Below are positions 12,280 through 21,515 of a stretch of 64,000 nt of DNA, in pieces (position 1 is the first letter of the stretch; each line of letters begins with the position of its first letter). The stretch covers positions 130,492 through 194,491 of the forward strand of contig CACCAS010000003.1 of the NCBI GenBank assembly GCA_902544065.1, in the 5' to 3' direction. The DNA is from an uncultured Pelagibacteraceae bacterium (lineage in GTDB: Bacteria; Pseudomonadota; Alphaproteobacteria; Pelagibacterales; AG-422-B15). The notes under the pieces were generated by a model. That model was not told the DNA's origin, made no database searches, and saw only the letters and a list, made by a program, of their open reading frames with translations. The position numbers and the translations under genes were made by a program.

Positions 12280-14295
12280 ATGATGAAACGTGGCAGAAAA
12301 AAGAAACAGGTAAAGCAAGCACAAGATACTAACTCTTCACAACCAATGGAACAGGATGGACCTGTACTAGATCTTGAAAAATCTATTATAAAAAAATTAA
12401 TTAAGCAAGGCAAGAAAGACGGATATCTTACTAATGAGCTAATTAAGAAGTCGTTTCCTGAAGGCAAATTTACATCTGAACAGATTGAACAGTATACAAC
12501 AAAGTTATCACAGGTAGGTTTTGATATTATTGACTCTGATGACTCAGATAATGATGACGATAAAGAGGAAGAAACTCCAGGAACAAAATCAGGAGCTGAA
12601 AAAACCGATGATCCTGTCAAACTTTATCTCAGAGAAATGGGTACAGTTGATTTGCTCTCTCGCGAAGGCGAAATTGCAATTGCAAAAAGAATTGAAGCTG
12701 GCCAGGAAGCTATGATTTCTGGGTTGTGTGAAAGTCCATTAACCTTAAAAGCTATACTTGAATGGAAAGATGACATAATTGATGAAAAAATTACACTAAG
12801 AGAAGTTATTGATCTCGAGTCTCTTTTTGAAGAATTGCCAAATAAAAAAGAGTTAAGTAAAAAAATTAAAGAAGCTAAGAAAAGAAAAGAACTAGAGGAA
12901 AAAGAAGAAATACGAAAAAGAAAAGAAGCCGAAAAAAAATCCGCAATATATGGCGATGATACTGAGCCCATGATAGAAACAGCCACAGATAATTCAGTGG
13001 AAGATTATGAGGACTCAGAGGATGAACTGAATGTATCAATAGCTATTATGGAGGAAGAACTTAAACCGTCAATATTGGAAATATTTAAAAAACTTAATAA
13101 GAGTTTCAAAAAACTTCAGAAATTACAACATGAAAAAATTCTATACCAAGAAAAAGGAAAAGAATTTCCAACAAGATCAGAGAAAAATTATCAATTATCA
13201 AAATCTTCTGTTGTTCAGTTGATTAAAGGTCTTCAAATTAACACAAACAAAATAGAAGAATTAATAAATAAGTTATATATAATTAATAAAGATATAGTTT
13301 CGCTTGAGGGAAAATTACTTCGATTAGCTTTGCAACATAAGATTTCTAGAGAAGAATTTTTGAATAAATATGTTGGTAATGAAAATAATCCTTATTGGTT
13401 AAGAAAAATTACCAGATTGTCCGGATGGGAAAAATTTGTAAAGCAAGAAAAAAATAGTATTAAAAAGATAATGAATGAAGTGAGGGCTTCAGCAAGTAAT
13501 ATTGGATTAACATTAAATGAGTTTAAACGAATTGTCAGTAATGTCCAAAAGGGAGAACGTGAGTCAAGCATAGCTAAAAAGGAAATGATAGAAGCAAATC
13601 TAAGGCTTGTAATTTCTATAGCTAAAAAATATACCAACAGAGGGCTACAGTTTCTTGATCTAATTCAAGAGGGAAATATTGGTTTAATGAAAGCTGTTGA
13701 CAAGTTTGAATATCGAAGAGGCTACAAATTTTCAACTTATGCCACTTGGTGGATAAGACAGGCAATTACTAGATCTATTGCCGATCAAGCAAGAACTATC
13801 AGAATTCCAGTCCACATGATTGAAACTATAAATAAGATTGTTAGAACGCAAAGACTTCTTTTAAATGATATTGGAAGAGAACCAACACCAGAAGAAATTT
13901 CAAAAAAATTGAATATGCCACTGGAAAAGGTTAGAAAAGTTTTAAAAATTGCAAAAGAACCAGTTAGTCTTGAAACTCCAGTCGGTGATGAAGAAGATAG
14001 TCACTTAGGTGATTTTATTAAAGATGAAAATGCAATAATTCCAATTGACGCAGCAATTAATTCTAATCTAAGACAAACAACAACAAAAATACTTTCTTCA
14101 CTTACACCCAGGGAAGAGAGAGTTCTTCGAATGAGGTTTGGCATCGGTATGAATTCAGATCATACATTAGAAGAAGTAGGTCAACAATTCTCAGTAACTA
14201 GGGAGAGAATTAGACAGATTGAAGCTAAAGCTTTAAGAAAGTTAAAGCATCCTACAAGAGCAAAGCTTCTTAAAAGCTTTCTGGATAAAACATAA
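12280..14295 (+). CDS. rpoD: RNA polymerase primary sigma factor (sigma-70)
   Basis: The housekeeping sigma factor, 671 residues. Seen in order: region 1.1 ([20 protein letters not shown], residues about 35-55), an acidic linker, region 1.2 ([21 protein letters not shown]), a long lysine/glutamate-rich non-conserved region at about 200-330, region 2 ([20 protein letters not shown], then [20 protein letters not shown]), region 3, and region 4 with the -35-reading helix-turn-helix ([20 protein letters not shown]). Two ATGs are in tandem at 12280 and 12283; either may be used. It directly follows dnaG and precedes a tRNA gene. Confidence 0.97.
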   Translation: MMKRGRKKKQVKQAQDTNSSQPMEQDGPVLDLEKSIIKKLIKQGKKDGYLTNELIKKSFPEGKFTSEQIEQYTTKLSQVGFDIIDSDDSDNDDDKEEETPGTKSGAEKTDDPVKLYLREMGTVDLLSREGEIAIAKRIEAGQEAMISGLCESPLTLKAILEWKDDIIDEKITLREVIDLESLFEELPNKKELSKKIKEAKKRKELEEKEEIRKRKEAEKKSAIYGDDTEPMIETATDNSVEDYEDSEDELNVSIAIMEEELKPSILEIFKKLNKSFKKLQKLQHEKILYQEKGKEFPTRSEKNYQLSKSSVVQLIKGLQINTNKIEELINKLYIINKDIVSLEGKLLRLALQHKISREEFLNKYVGNENNPYWLRKITRLSGWEKFVKQEKNSIKKIMNEVRASASNIGLTLNEFKRIVSNVQKGERESSIAKKEMIEANLRLVISIAKKYTNRGLQFLDLIQEGNIGLMKAVDKFEYRRGYKFSTYATWWIRQAITRSIADQARTIRIPVHMIETINKIVRTQRLLLNDIGREPTPEEISKKLNMPLEKVRKVLKIAKEPVSLETPVGDEEDSHLGDFIKDENAIIPIDAAINSNLRQTTTKILSSLTPREERVLRMRFGIGMNSDHTLEEVGQQFSVTRERIRQIEAKALRKLKHPTRAKLLKSFLDKT

Positions 14296-14344
14296 TTTTA
14301 AATACTGTAAATAATTTCACTTTTTGTATATAACAAACTTGAAG

Positions 14345-14421
14345 GGGCCCATAGCTCAGTTGGTTAGAGCCCTCCGCTCATAACGGAGTTGTCCCAGGTT
14401 CGAGTCCTGGTGGGCCCACCA
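14345..14421 (+). tRNA. tRNA with CAU anticodon, probably tRNA-Ile2 (lysidine type)
   Basis: A 77-nt cloverleaf with encoded CCA. The acceptor stem GGGCCCA pairs with TGGGCCC (14411-14417), the discriminator is A, the D-arm is AGCTCAGTTGGTTAGAGC, the anticodon stem CTCCG/CGGAG encloses CTCATAA (anticodon CAT), and the T-loop is TTCGAGT. It is not the initiator: the first acceptor pair is a proper G-C and the anticodon stem lacks the three G-C pairs. The GGGCCC acceptor resembles alphaproteobacterial AUA-reading tRNA-Ile, whose C34 is changed to lysidine by TilS. Elongator tRNA-Met is the alternative. Confidence 0.85.
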
Positions 14422-14469
14422 ATTTGATTACATTTACAAAATGATGTTTATTGAATAATCTAATCAATT

Positions 14470-15318
14470 ATGAGCTTCAATGTAACGGTATCTGATCAAG
14501 CTTGTGGAGCTAAAATTTCAGGAATTGATTTAACAAAAGAACCTTCAGAGAGTCAGATCTCAGCCATAAGAGATTTGTGGCTTGAGCACCATGTACTGAG
14601 TTTTCCAAATCAATCACTTAATGATGATGATATTGAACGTTTTACTCTTTATTTTGGTTCATTTGGAGATGATCCTTTCATTGCACCAATTCCAGGAAGA
14701 GAAAATATTATTGCTGTTAAAAGAACAGCAGATGAAAAAGTTCCAATTTTTGCAGACAATTGGCATACAGACTGGAGTTTTCAAAAGAACCCACCAGCTG
14801 GCACTTGCCTATTTGGTAAGGTTATTCCAAATCAAGGTGGGGACACTTTATTTGCTAATCAGCATTTAGCATTAGAAAAAATGCCATCACCACTCAGAAA
14901 AAAACTTGAAGACAAACAAGCGATCCATTCAGCCTTGGTTCCTTATTCTCCAGGGGGTGGCTATGGAGATAAAGATAGGAAAATGGGACGAAGTATGGAT
15001 ATACGTGCTTCTGATGAGGCATTTTCAAAACAATTACATCCTATAATAAAGAAGCATCCTGAAACAAATCAGGAGGGAATTTATGGAACGATAGGTTACA
15101 TTATCGGTATTGATGGTATGAATAACCAAGAAGCAATGAAACTACTTATGGAACTGAGTGCATGGCAATGCAAGGATGAATTTCTTTACCGTCATAAGTG
15201 GAAAAAAGATATGCTGATTATGTGGGATAACAGAAGTGTATTACACAGAGCAACTGGTGGTTATGAGGGGCAGGAGCGTCTTTTACACCGAACAACTATT
15301 GCTGCTTACGGATTATAA
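14470..15318 (+). CDS. TauD/TfdA-family 2-oxoglutarate-dependent dioxygenase
   Basis: A 282-residue non-haem iron dioxygenase of the TauD/TfdA family, whose members hydroxylate taurine, alkylsulfates, phenoxyacids or related small substrates. Iron ligands are visible as H99 and D101 in NWHTDWSF and the distal histidine in NRSVLHRATGGY; the arginine in ERLLHRTT is the expected 2-oxoglutarate anchor. The substrate cannot be assigned. The next gene starts 1 nt after its stop, so it is probably co-expressed with the GST-like protein. Confidence 0.88.
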   Translation: MSFNVTVSDQACGAKISGIDLTKEPSESQISAIRDLWLEHHVLSFPNQSLNDDDIERFTLYFGSFGDDPFIAPIPGRENIIAVKRTADEKVPIFADNWHTDWSFQKNPPAGTCLFGKVIPNQGGDTLFANQHLALEKMPSPLRKKLEDKQAIHSALVPYSPGGGYGDKDRKMGRSMDIRASDEAFSKQLHPIIKKHPETNQEGIYGTIGYIIGIDGMNNQEAMKLLMELSAWQCKDEFLYRHKWKKDMLIMWDNRSVLHRATGGYEGQERLLHRTTIAAYGL

Positions 15319-15319
15319 A

Positions 15320-16000
15320 ATGAAAATTGATCTGATATATTTTAAAATGAGAGCCTTAGCAGAAGCGCCACAATTGCTCATGCATTATGCTGAGATTGAT
15401 TATAATTATATTATGTCATGGGATTACTATGGCAAAGAGTGGCAAGAAATAAAACCTAAAATTCCATTTAAACAACTGCCAATGATCTTAATAGATGATA
15501 AACACGAAATTTGTCAAAGTATAGCGATTCTTAATTTTATAGAAAATATTTCAGGAATGAGATTAGAGGATCCTATACAAGATGCTAAAGCTAGTTCAAT
15601 ATTACAAAGCGCACAGGAATTATTTTTACCACTTAATCCTGCTGTTAATTTTGCAGTAGGAGATGATTTTAAAAAAAGAAGAGATGATATGTTACCATTC
15701 CTTGAAACAAGATTTGAAGAACTTGAAAAAATTTTAATATCTAATAAAGATCAATTTTTTATTGATAATACTCCAAGAGCATGTGACTTCGCTGCTTTTC
15801 ACCATCTAGATCTATCAAGAGAACTTGATGAAATGATAATAAAAAAGTTTCCAAGACTAGAGGAATTTTTAGATGATATTTCTAAACTCTCTTCTATTGA
15901 AAGTTATCTTGCTAAAAGACCTGAACTTATTGATGTAAGTATTGAACCAAAACTTGTAATTGATGGCAAACCTGAGCTAACGGGTACTAAAAAAATGTAA
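15320..16000 (+). CDS. Glutathione S-transferase-like protein
   Basis: A 226-residue GST-fold protein. The N-terminal thioredoxin-like half reads IDLIYFKMRALAEAPQLLMHY, with a tyrosine at the usual sigma/alpha-class active-site position, followed by FKQLPMILIDD and the glutathione-binding segment EICQSIAILNFI. The C-terminal helical half ends in FIDNTPRACDFAAFHHLDLS. I chose ATG 15320 because the frame upstream only overlaps the dioxygenase gene in another phase. The partner substrate is unknown; context (dioxygenase, hydrolase) suggests small-molecule conversion. Confidence 0.8.
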   Translation: MKIDLIYFKMRALAEAPQLLMHYAEIDYNYIMSWDYYGKEWQEIKPKIPFKQLPMILIDDKHEICQSIAILNFIENISGMRLEDPIQDAKASSILQSAQELFLPLNPAVNFAVGDDFKKRRDDMLPFLETRFEELEKILISNKDQFFIDNTPRACDFAAFHHLDLSRELDEMIIKKFPRLEEFLDDISKLSSIESYLAKRPELIDVSIEPKLVIDGKPELTGTKKM

Positions 16001-16003
16001 ATT

Positions 16004-16987
16004 ATGATAGAATTCAAAAAAATTCTAAAATACTTCATATTTCTCTTACTCATTTTGTTAATATTTATTCTATATAACTCTATTTATTTTGACATTCCAA
16101 AGGATATTATTATTGCCAAACACGCAAAGGGAGCTTCTGAATTCATTGAACTAGAAGATGAGTCGTTAATACATGTTAGGGATGAGGGCAATAAGGATGG
16201 CGATACTTTAGTTTTAATTCATGGATTTAATGGTTCTCTTTTTAATTTTGAAACTATGAATGAATACTTATTAAAAGGTTTTAGGGTAATATCATTAGAT
16301 TTACCCGCTCATGGATTAACAGGCCCAGTCAATAGTAATTATTATTCTTTTGATGGATTCATAAAAGTCATCAATGAAGTATTAGAAATAAAAAATGTAA
16401 ATGAATTTTATCTTGCTGGTCACTCTATGGGTGGAAGAGTTGTATGGAATTATACAATAGAATATCCAGAAAAAGTAAGGGGCTTACTCATCATAGGATC
16501 TGCTTTTTTAGCAAATGAGCAAGAATATATTGAATTTCAATCAGATAATGCACCACCCATAGCTTTTAAACTCTTAGAAATACCTTTTATTAGAATGTTA
16601 CTTGGCTATGTGACTCCTAGGTTTATTGTTAGTCAGGCAGCTTACCAAACAGTTTATAATCAGAATATAATGACTGAGGAATTAATAGATCAATTTCACG
16701 AGATCATTCTTCTTGAAGGTTCTAGAGAGGCAATGGGTCATTTGATAGTTAGTACAGATAAAGACTTTGTTGCTGATCCATTATTATTGCAAAAAATAAA
16801 AATTCCTACTTTGATACTCCATGGTGATGAGGATAATTTAGTTGATGTAAGATTTAATAAACACTTTTTACAAAATATTCCTAATATCAAGTTAATTTCA
16901 TATCCTAAAGTTGGGCATATGCCTCCTATGGAAATTCCTGAGCAACTAGCATTTGATATTGAATTTTTTATTAGAGCAAATAAATGA
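16004..16987 (+). CDS. Membrane-anchored alpha/beta hydrolase
   Basis: A 327-residue alpha/beta-hydrolase-fold protein. An N-terminal hydrophobic segment (residues about 9-27) with lysines before it should anchor it in the inner membrane with the catalytic domain outside. Seen: oxyanion-hole HGFNGS at 73-78, nucleophile elbow G-H-S141-M-G-G, acid loop LHGDEDNLVD, and the catalytic histidine in KVGHMPPME. The substrate is not identifiable (lipid esters or epoxides are possible). It follows the GST-like gene by 3 nt and runs convergently to within 5 nt of the MBL-fold gene. Confidence 0.85.
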   Translation: MIEFKKILKYFIFLLLILLIFILYNSIYFDIPKDIIIAKHAKGASEFIELEDESLIHVRDEGNKDGDTLVLIHGFNGSLFNFETMNEYLLKGFRVISLDLPAHGLTGPVNSNYYSFDGFIKVINEVLEIKNVNEFYLAGHSMGGRVVWNYTIEYPEKVRGLLIIGSAFLANEQEYIEFQSDNAPPIAFKLLEIPFIRMLLGYVTPRFIVSQAAYQTVYNQNIMTEELIDQFHEIILLEGSREAMGHLIVSTDKDFVADPLLLQKIKIPTLILHGDEDNLVDVRFNKHFLQNIPNIKLISYPKVGHMPPMEIPEQLAFDIEFFIRANK

Positions 16988-16992
16988 AACCA

Positions 16993-17685
16993 CTAAATTT
17001 CACTCAACATGAGTCCATTTAAATTTGCGGGGACTGCAATATCCATCATTTGAGGATTAGCTAAATTTAAGTTATCCATTATCTCAGAATACTCTTCTGC
17101 ATTTTTTACTTGAAGGCGTGGATTATGTTTCTTTTCATTCCCTATAGATGAATATTTATTACCTTTATAATCATGTGCTGGATATACTAAAGTTTCTTCC
17201 GGTAACGTTAATACTTTCTTAAAAATTGAGTTATATGCATCTTTTGAATTACCATTTTGAAAATCAGTTCTTCCAGTACCATTTATTAATAATGTATCGC
17301 CAGTGAAAATACGATCTTTCATGACAAAGCAATACGAGTCATCAGTATGTCCTGGTGTATACAGAGCTTTTAAATTAATTCCATCTATACTTATTTTCTC
17401 ATTATCCTTTACTTTTAGGTTAACTACTTCTGATTTTGAGCGTTCTCCCATGATAGTCTGGCAGTTTGTCCTTTCTTTTAATTCTGCCATAGCAGAAATA
17501 TGATCAGCGTGAATATGAGTATCGATGACCTTAACAAGTCTCAAATTCAAGTTGTTTAATAAATCAACATAAATGTGAGTATGTTCTATTACTGGATCAA
17601 TGATTAGAGCTTCACGCCCCTTACCACTAGCAACGATATACGTATAGGTAGATGATTTATCGTCAAAAAGTTGTTTAAAAATCAT
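16993..17685 (-). CDS. Persulfide dioxygenase-like metallo-beta-lactamase-fold protein (ETHE1 type)
   Basis: A 230-residue MBL-fold protein most like ETHE1 persulfide dioxygenases, which oxidise glutathione persulfide to sulfite using one iron. Seen: THIHADH (H57, H59, D61, H62), a second histidine in LYTPGHTDDSYCF, the metal aspartate in RIFTGDTLLI, the substrate-loop signature GRTDFQNG and a last metal histidine in VYPAHDYKG. The GRTDFQ-type signature separates ETHE1 from glyoxalase II. The 79-bp spacer shared with the peroxiredoxin gene separates two divergent redox genes. Confidence 0.88.
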   Translation of the reverse strand: MIFKQLFDDKSSTYTYIVASGKGREALIIDPVIEHTHIYVDLLNNLNLRLVKVIDTHIHADHISAMAELKERTNCQTIMGERSKSEVVNLKVKDNEKISIDGINLKALYTPGHTDDSYCFVMKDRIFTGDTLLINGTGRTDFQNGNSKDAYNSIFKKVLTLPEETLVYPAHDYKGNKYSSIGNEKKHNPRLQVKNAEEYSEIMDNLNLANPQMMDIAVPANLNGLMLSEI

Positions 17686-17709
17686 TTTGAATCAATATCT
17701 TATAAAAAA

Positions 17710-17737
17710 TTGAACAGAATGCAATCTTGTTTATAAT
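17710..17737 (+). promoter_or_regulatory. Putative sigma-70 promoter of the peroxiredoxin gene
   Basis: TTGAAC at 17710-17715 and a perfect TATAAT at 17732-17737 are separated by 16 bp. Transcription would start near 17744, giving a leader of about 20 nt that contains AAGGGG at 17753-17758 ahead of the ATG at 17765. This is the best promoter match I noticed in the window, but it comes from inspection only. Confidence 0.55.
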
Positions 17738-17764
17738 AATTCTAAATTAATAAAGGGGATTTAA

Positions 17765-18427
17765 ATGAGTTTAAAAATTAATAGCTTGTGTCCAGATTTT
17801 GAAGCTAAGACTTCAGAGGGGGATATATCTTTTCACGAATGGCTAGGAGATAGTTGGGGTGTATTGTTTTCTCACCCAAAAGATTTTACACCTGTTTGCA
17901 CAACAGAGTTGGGATCATTGGCTAATATGAAAGATGAATTCGATAAAAGAAACGTAAAAGTAATTGGATTGAGTGTAGACGGTGTTGATGATCATAATAA
18001 ATGGTTAGATGACATTAAGGATGTTTCAGGCATCAGGCCAACCTACCCGATCATTGCCGATGAAGATCTTAAAGTTGCTAAGCTCTTTAATATGCTTGAG
18101 GGAGACGCGGGGACATCTTCAATGGGAAGAACTGCTGTAGATAATGAAACTGTTCGTACAGTTTTTGTCGTAAGACCGGATAAAAGAATTGGTCTTTATC
18201 TTACCTACCCAATGGCTACTGGAAGGAATTTTCATGAAATACTGAGAGCTATTGACTCGATGCAGCTCACAGCAAACCATAAAGTAGCAACTCCAGCAAA
18301 CTGGAAAAAAGGTGAAGATGTTGTGATACTACCGGCTGTAAAGAATGAAGAAGCTGAAAAGATTTATCCTGATGGATGGGAAACTGTAAAACCTTACTTA
18401 CGTAAGGTACCTGATCCTTCAAAATAA
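17765..18427 (+). CDS. Peroxiredoxin, Prx6 (1-Cys) subfamily
   Basis: A 220-residue thiol peroxidase reducing hydrogen and lipid peroxides. The peroxidatic cysteine is C45 in SHPKDFTPVCTTELG. The Prx6-type C-terminal extension is present (ATPANWKKGEDVVILP, then YPDGWETVKPYLR), and the length fits the 1-Cys Prx6 group rather than AhpC. The start is supported by an AAGGGG Shine-Dalgarno and by a good promoter upstream. It is transcribed away from the persulfide dioxygenase gene, and the methyltransferase gene begins 1 nt after its stop. Confidence 0.93.
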   Translation: MSLKINSLCPDFEAKTSEGDISFHEWLGDSWGVLFSHPKDFTPVCTTELGSLANMKDEFDKRNVKVIGLSVDGVDDHNKWLDDIKDVSGIRPTYPIIADEDLKVAKLFNMLEGDAGTSSMGRTAVDNETVRTVFVVRPDKRIGLYLTYPMATGRNFHEILRAIDSMQLTANHKVATPANWKKGEDVVILPAVKNEEAEKIYPDGWETVKPYLRKVPDPSK

Positions 18428-18428
18428 A

Positions 18429-19082
18429 TTGGATAGCAAACTCTTATCCAAGCAATCTCAGCATTGGGAAAATAACTTCTTAAATAAGCCTGAGATGTTT
18501 GGAAAAGATCCCAGTATAGCTGCTATTAAATCTGCAAAAATATTCAAATCTCATAGAATTAATAATGTTTTAGAAATAGGTGCTGGCCAGGGTCGTGATA
18601 CGCTATATTTAGCTGAAGAAGGTTTCAAAATTGACTCCTTGGATTATAGTAAAAAAGCAATTCATGACATAATTGAAAAAAGTAGAAAAAATAGTTTAGA
18701 AAATCTCATTACACCTAAGGTTCATGATGTGAGATTGCCCTTACCATACAAGGATGAATGCTTTGAGGCATGTTATTCACACATGCTTTACTGTATGGCA
18801 TTTTCGATGAATGAGATTATTTCATTAAACAATGAAGTTTTACGGATATTAAAAAAGGGAGGTTTAAATATTTTTACTGTTCGGAATACTTATGATGGAG
18901 ATTATAAAAATGGCATTCACAGAGATGAGGATCTATACGAAAACGATGGATTCATTGTGCATTTTTTTTCGATGGATAAAATAAAGAAGCTTCTTAATGG
19001 GTTTAAATTAATAAAAATTGATAATTTTAATGAGGGAATGTTTCCAAGAAAATTATATAAAGTTGTACTAAAGAAATTATGA
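18429..19082 (+). CDS. Class I SAM-dependent methyltransferase
   Basis: A 217-residue Rossmann-fold methyltransferase with motif I NVLEIGAGQGRDTLYLAEEG at about residues 47-66, the acidic end of strand 2 (IDSLDYSKKAI) and motif IV-like CYSHMLYCMAF. The layout resembles thiopurine/tellurite-resistance-type methyltransferases, but the substrate is unknown. The start codon is TTG at 18429, one base after the peroxiredoxin stop; no ATG lies near the conserved N-terminus. Confidence 0.8.
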   Translation: MDSKLLSKQSQHWENNFLNKPEMFGKDPSIAAIKSAKIFKSHRINNVLEIGAGQGRDTLYLAEEGFKIDSLDYSKKAIHDIIEKSRKNSLENLITPKVHDVRLPLPYKDECFEACYSHMLYCMAFSMNEIISLNNEVLRILKKGGLNIFTVRNTYDGDYKNGIHRDEDLYENDGFIVHFFSMDKIKKLLNGFKLIKIDNFNEGMFPRKLYKVVLKKL

Positions 19083-19098
19083 GGATTGACTTAATAAA

Positions 19099-20415
19099 AT
19101 GAATATTAGTAAAACATTGCAACTTCCTTGTGGTGTAAAGATAAAAAATAGATTTTTAAAATCTGCAATGACTGAAGGTATTGCAAATAGTGATGCATTG
19201 GCAAACAATCGTCATGTAAAACTATATGAACGTTGGGCAAAAGGGGGCACAGGAATTTCAATTACTGGCAATGTACAAATAGACCATCGGTACATTGAGC
19301 GTGCTGGAAATGTTGTTATAGAGGGAACACAAACAAATAAAAGCTTAGCGGCTTTAGCAAATTGGTCTCAGGCTGGAAAAAAAAATAATACTCAGTTGTG
19401 GATGCAGCTGAGTCACGCTGGGCGTCAAACCCCTTATTCTATTAATAAAAAATCTGTAGCACCTTCATTTAAACCTATGCCAACTTTAGGTGGAGTTTTG
19501 AAGTTTGGCGTTCCCGAGGAACTTTCACATTCTCAAATTCTAGATATCATTGATAGATTTATAAATGCCGCTGAAATTGCAAAACAAACTGGTTTTACTG
19601 GAGTACAGCTGCATTCAGCGCATGGATATTTATTATCAGAATTTTTGTCTCCAAACATTAATAATAGAACTGATCAGTGGGGCGGCAGCATTGCAAATAG
19701 GTCAAGATTGTTGATCAGTATTATTGATGGAATCAGAGCAAAAGTTGGAAATGGTTTTCCAATATCTATAAAATTAAATTCATCAGATTTTCAAAAAGGT
19801 GGTTTTACTCATGAAGAAAGTATTGAAGTTGCCAAATTACTTAATTCAACCTCACTAGATTTACTTGAGATTTCTGGAGGTACATATGAAAATTTTGCAG
19901 CCTTAGAAATTGATTCTTTAAACCTAAAAAAATATAAAGTAATAAAACCTCAAAGAAGTGCAGTTGTTCGAGAAGCTTATTTTTTGAAATATGCAGAGGA
20001 AATCAAAAAGTTTCTCTCAATACCCCTCGCTGTAACTGGAGGTTTCCGTACAGCTGATGGGATGAATAGCGCACTCAATAGCGGAGCTTGTGATGTCATC
20101 GGTCTTGGAAGACCTTTATGTTCCGAACCTGAAATTATTAATGAATTACTAAGTGGAGAAAGAAAATCAGCTACACTTTATGAAAATATTCTTCAATTTG
20201 GACCTTGGATATTTGGTCTCAATAGTCCGATTTCATTGGTGAGATCCAACAATAAAGTAGCTCAAGTATATTGGTGTTATCGACAAATTTTAAAAATGGC
20301 TAACGATGAAGAAGTTAATCATAATCTAAGCCTAACAAAAGCTTTATTTGATCACTTTCGAGAAGACTTTGCTAATAGTAAAAAATACCAAAAATTTTGG
20401 AGTGATTTAAATTGA
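19099..20415 (+). CDS. NADH:flavin oxidoreductase, Old Yellow Enzyme family
   Basis: A 438-residue FMN-binding TIM-barrel enzyme that would reduce activated C=C bonds (enones, electrophiles). Seen: KNRFLKSAMTEGIA at the N-terminus, the FMN/substrate segment QLSHAGRQ, HSAHGYLLSEFLSP, NNRTDQWGGSIANR, and the phosphate-binding AVTGGFRTADGMNSAL then DVIGLGRPLCSEP. It lacks the extra C-terminal FeS/FAD domains of the 2,4-dienoyl-CoA reductase branch. The stop overlaps the next start in TTGA. Confidence 0.9.
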   Translation: MNISKTLQLPCGVKIKNRFLKSAMTEGIANSDALANNRHVKLYERWAKGGTGISITGNVQIDHRYIERAGNVVIEGTQTNKSLAALANWSQAGKKNNTQLWMQLSHAGRQTPYSINKKSVAPSFKPMPTLGGVLKFGVPEELSHSQILDIIDRFINAAEIAKQTGFTGVQLHSAHGYLLSEFLSPNINNRTDQWGGSIANRSRLLISIIDGIRAKVGNGFPISIKLNSSDFQKGGFTHEESIEVAKLLNSTSLDLLEISGGTYENFAALEIDSLNLKKYKVIKPQRSAVVREAYFLKYAEEIKKFLSIPLAVTGGFRTADGMNSALNSGACDVIGLGRPLCSEPEIINELLSGERKSATLYENILQFGPWIFGLNSPISLVRSNNKVAQVYWCYRQILKMANDEEVNHNLSLTKALFDHFREDFANSKKYQKFWSDLN

Positions 20416-20939
20416 AGAAATTAATTATACTTATAATTGTTTTTTCTAATTTTGCTCATGCAGATCAAAAAGATGATCGTTTGAGTGAACTTTTTGATAA
20501 ATTATTTTTAAGCGCAAATAATATTGAAGCCAGCAAGTTCCTATTTAATATCTGGGATATATGGTCTTTAGCCGATAACCAAGAAACTCAAATTATATTT
20601 GATGAAGCTAATCAATTTATGGAAATTGGAGAATTAGATAATGCAATTGAATTATTTACAAAAGTTGTCAAGCAAAGCCCAGAGTTTGCCGAAGGTTGGA
20701 ATAAAAGAGCCACGGTTTATTTTTTAAAAGGCGAATTAAATAAATCCATATCAGATATTAAAAAGACATTAGATCTAGAGCCTCGTCATTTTGGCGCACT
20801 TGATGGTTTAGCCGAAATTTACCTAATTAAAGATGACCTAATCGGTGCAGCAGCGACTTATAGACGAATTTTAGAAATTATTCCCTCAAGCAAAAAATCT
20901 CAAGACAGATTAAAATTAATCAATGACTTGCTAGTCTGA
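20412..20939 (+). CDS. Secreted TPR-repeat protein
   Basis: A 175-residue protein with a clear signal peptide (KKLIILIIVFSNFAHA, cleavage probably before D18) and two to three tetratricopeptide repeats: FMEIGELDNAIELFTKVVKQ, FAEGWNKRATVYFLKGELNK and FGALDGLAEIYLIKDDLIGA. It is probably a periplasmic protein-interaction module; the partner is unknown. The start is a TTG (20412) overlapping the preceding TGA, and the stop overlaps the SRAP start as TGATG, so the gene is translationally coupled on both sides. Confidence 0.8.
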   Translation: MKKLIILIIVFSNFAHADQKDDRLSELFDKLFLSANNIEASKFLFNIWDIWSLADNQETQIIFDEANQFMEIGELDNAIELFTKVVKQSPEFAEGWNKRATVYFLKGELNKSISDIKKTLDLEPRHFGALDGLAEIYLIKDDLIGAAATYRRILEIIPSSKKSQDRLKLINDLLV

Positions 20940-21499
20940 TGTGTGGACGTTACGTACTTTCGGATACTAAAGCGGTTGAAAAAAAATTTAATACCAAAGT
21001 ATCAGCATCATACAATATTGCACCATCGCAAGATGTTCTGGTACTAAAACCAAATCCTGAAATGATTAAGTGGTCTTATTCTCCAAAATGGAAAGAAGAT
21101 ATGAACCTTATTAATTGTCGCCATGAAACATTACTTGAAAAGCCATCTTTTAAAGGTTCTATGCGATGTGTTTTCATCGCGAATGGATGGATTGAATGGC
21201 AAAGAATAGAAAGCGAAAAAAAACCTTTTTTTCATTTAATAAAAAATGAGCTCATTTACTTTGCTGGAATTTATAATTTAACAAGTGGATGTGCGGTGGT
21301 AACTTGTCAATCATCTCTACACATTTCTAAAGTCCATAATCGTCAGCCCCTATTGTTAGAGGATAAACAGATAGGTGAATGGCTGTCAGGTAAGCATCAA
21401 ATAGAAAGAAAAAAAGATAATCAAGTTGATTTTTATGAGATATCAAAACAAATTAACAGCCCAAAAAATAACAACAGTCAGTTGTTAGAAGAAATTTAA
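20939..21499 (+). CDS. SRAP (HMCES/YedK) abasic-site-binding protein
   Basis: A 186-residue SRAP-family protein. The family forms a thiazolidine crosslink between its second-residue cysteine and abasic sites in single-stranded DNA, shielding them during replication. All expected catalytic residues are visible: C2 in MCGRYVLS, the asparagine in NCRHETLLEKPSF, the glutamate in NGWIEWQ and the histidine in VHNRQPLLL. It is somewhat shorter than the E. coli protein. Placement in a redox-stress neighbourhood fits DNA damage protection, which is inference. Confidence 0.9.
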   Translation: MCGRYVLSDTKAVEKKFNTKVSASYNIAPSQDVLVLKPNPEMIKWSYSPKWKEDMNLINCRHETLLEKPSFKGSMRCVFIANGWIEWQRIESEKKPFFHLIKNELIYFAGIYNLTSGCAVVTCQSSLHISKVHNRQPLLLEDKQIGEWLSGKHQIERKKDNQVDFYEISKQINSPKNNNSQLLEEI

Positions 21500-21515
21500 A
21501 ATATATAATTCTATC

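Noticed and set aside
12195-12620. 141-codon minus-strand open frame opposite dnaG/rpoD
   Set aside because: Ser/Phe-rich antisense shadow of the Lys/Glu-rich sigma factor coding sequence.
14345-14421. Initiator tRNA-fMet reading of the CAU tRNA
   Set aside because: The first acceptor pair is G-C, not the mismatched initiator pair, and the anticodon stem lacks the GGG/CCC pairs.
15236-15319. Upstream extension of the GST-like reading frame
   Set aside because: It only overlaps the end of the dioxygenase gene in another phase; ATG 15320 aligns with the family N-terminus.
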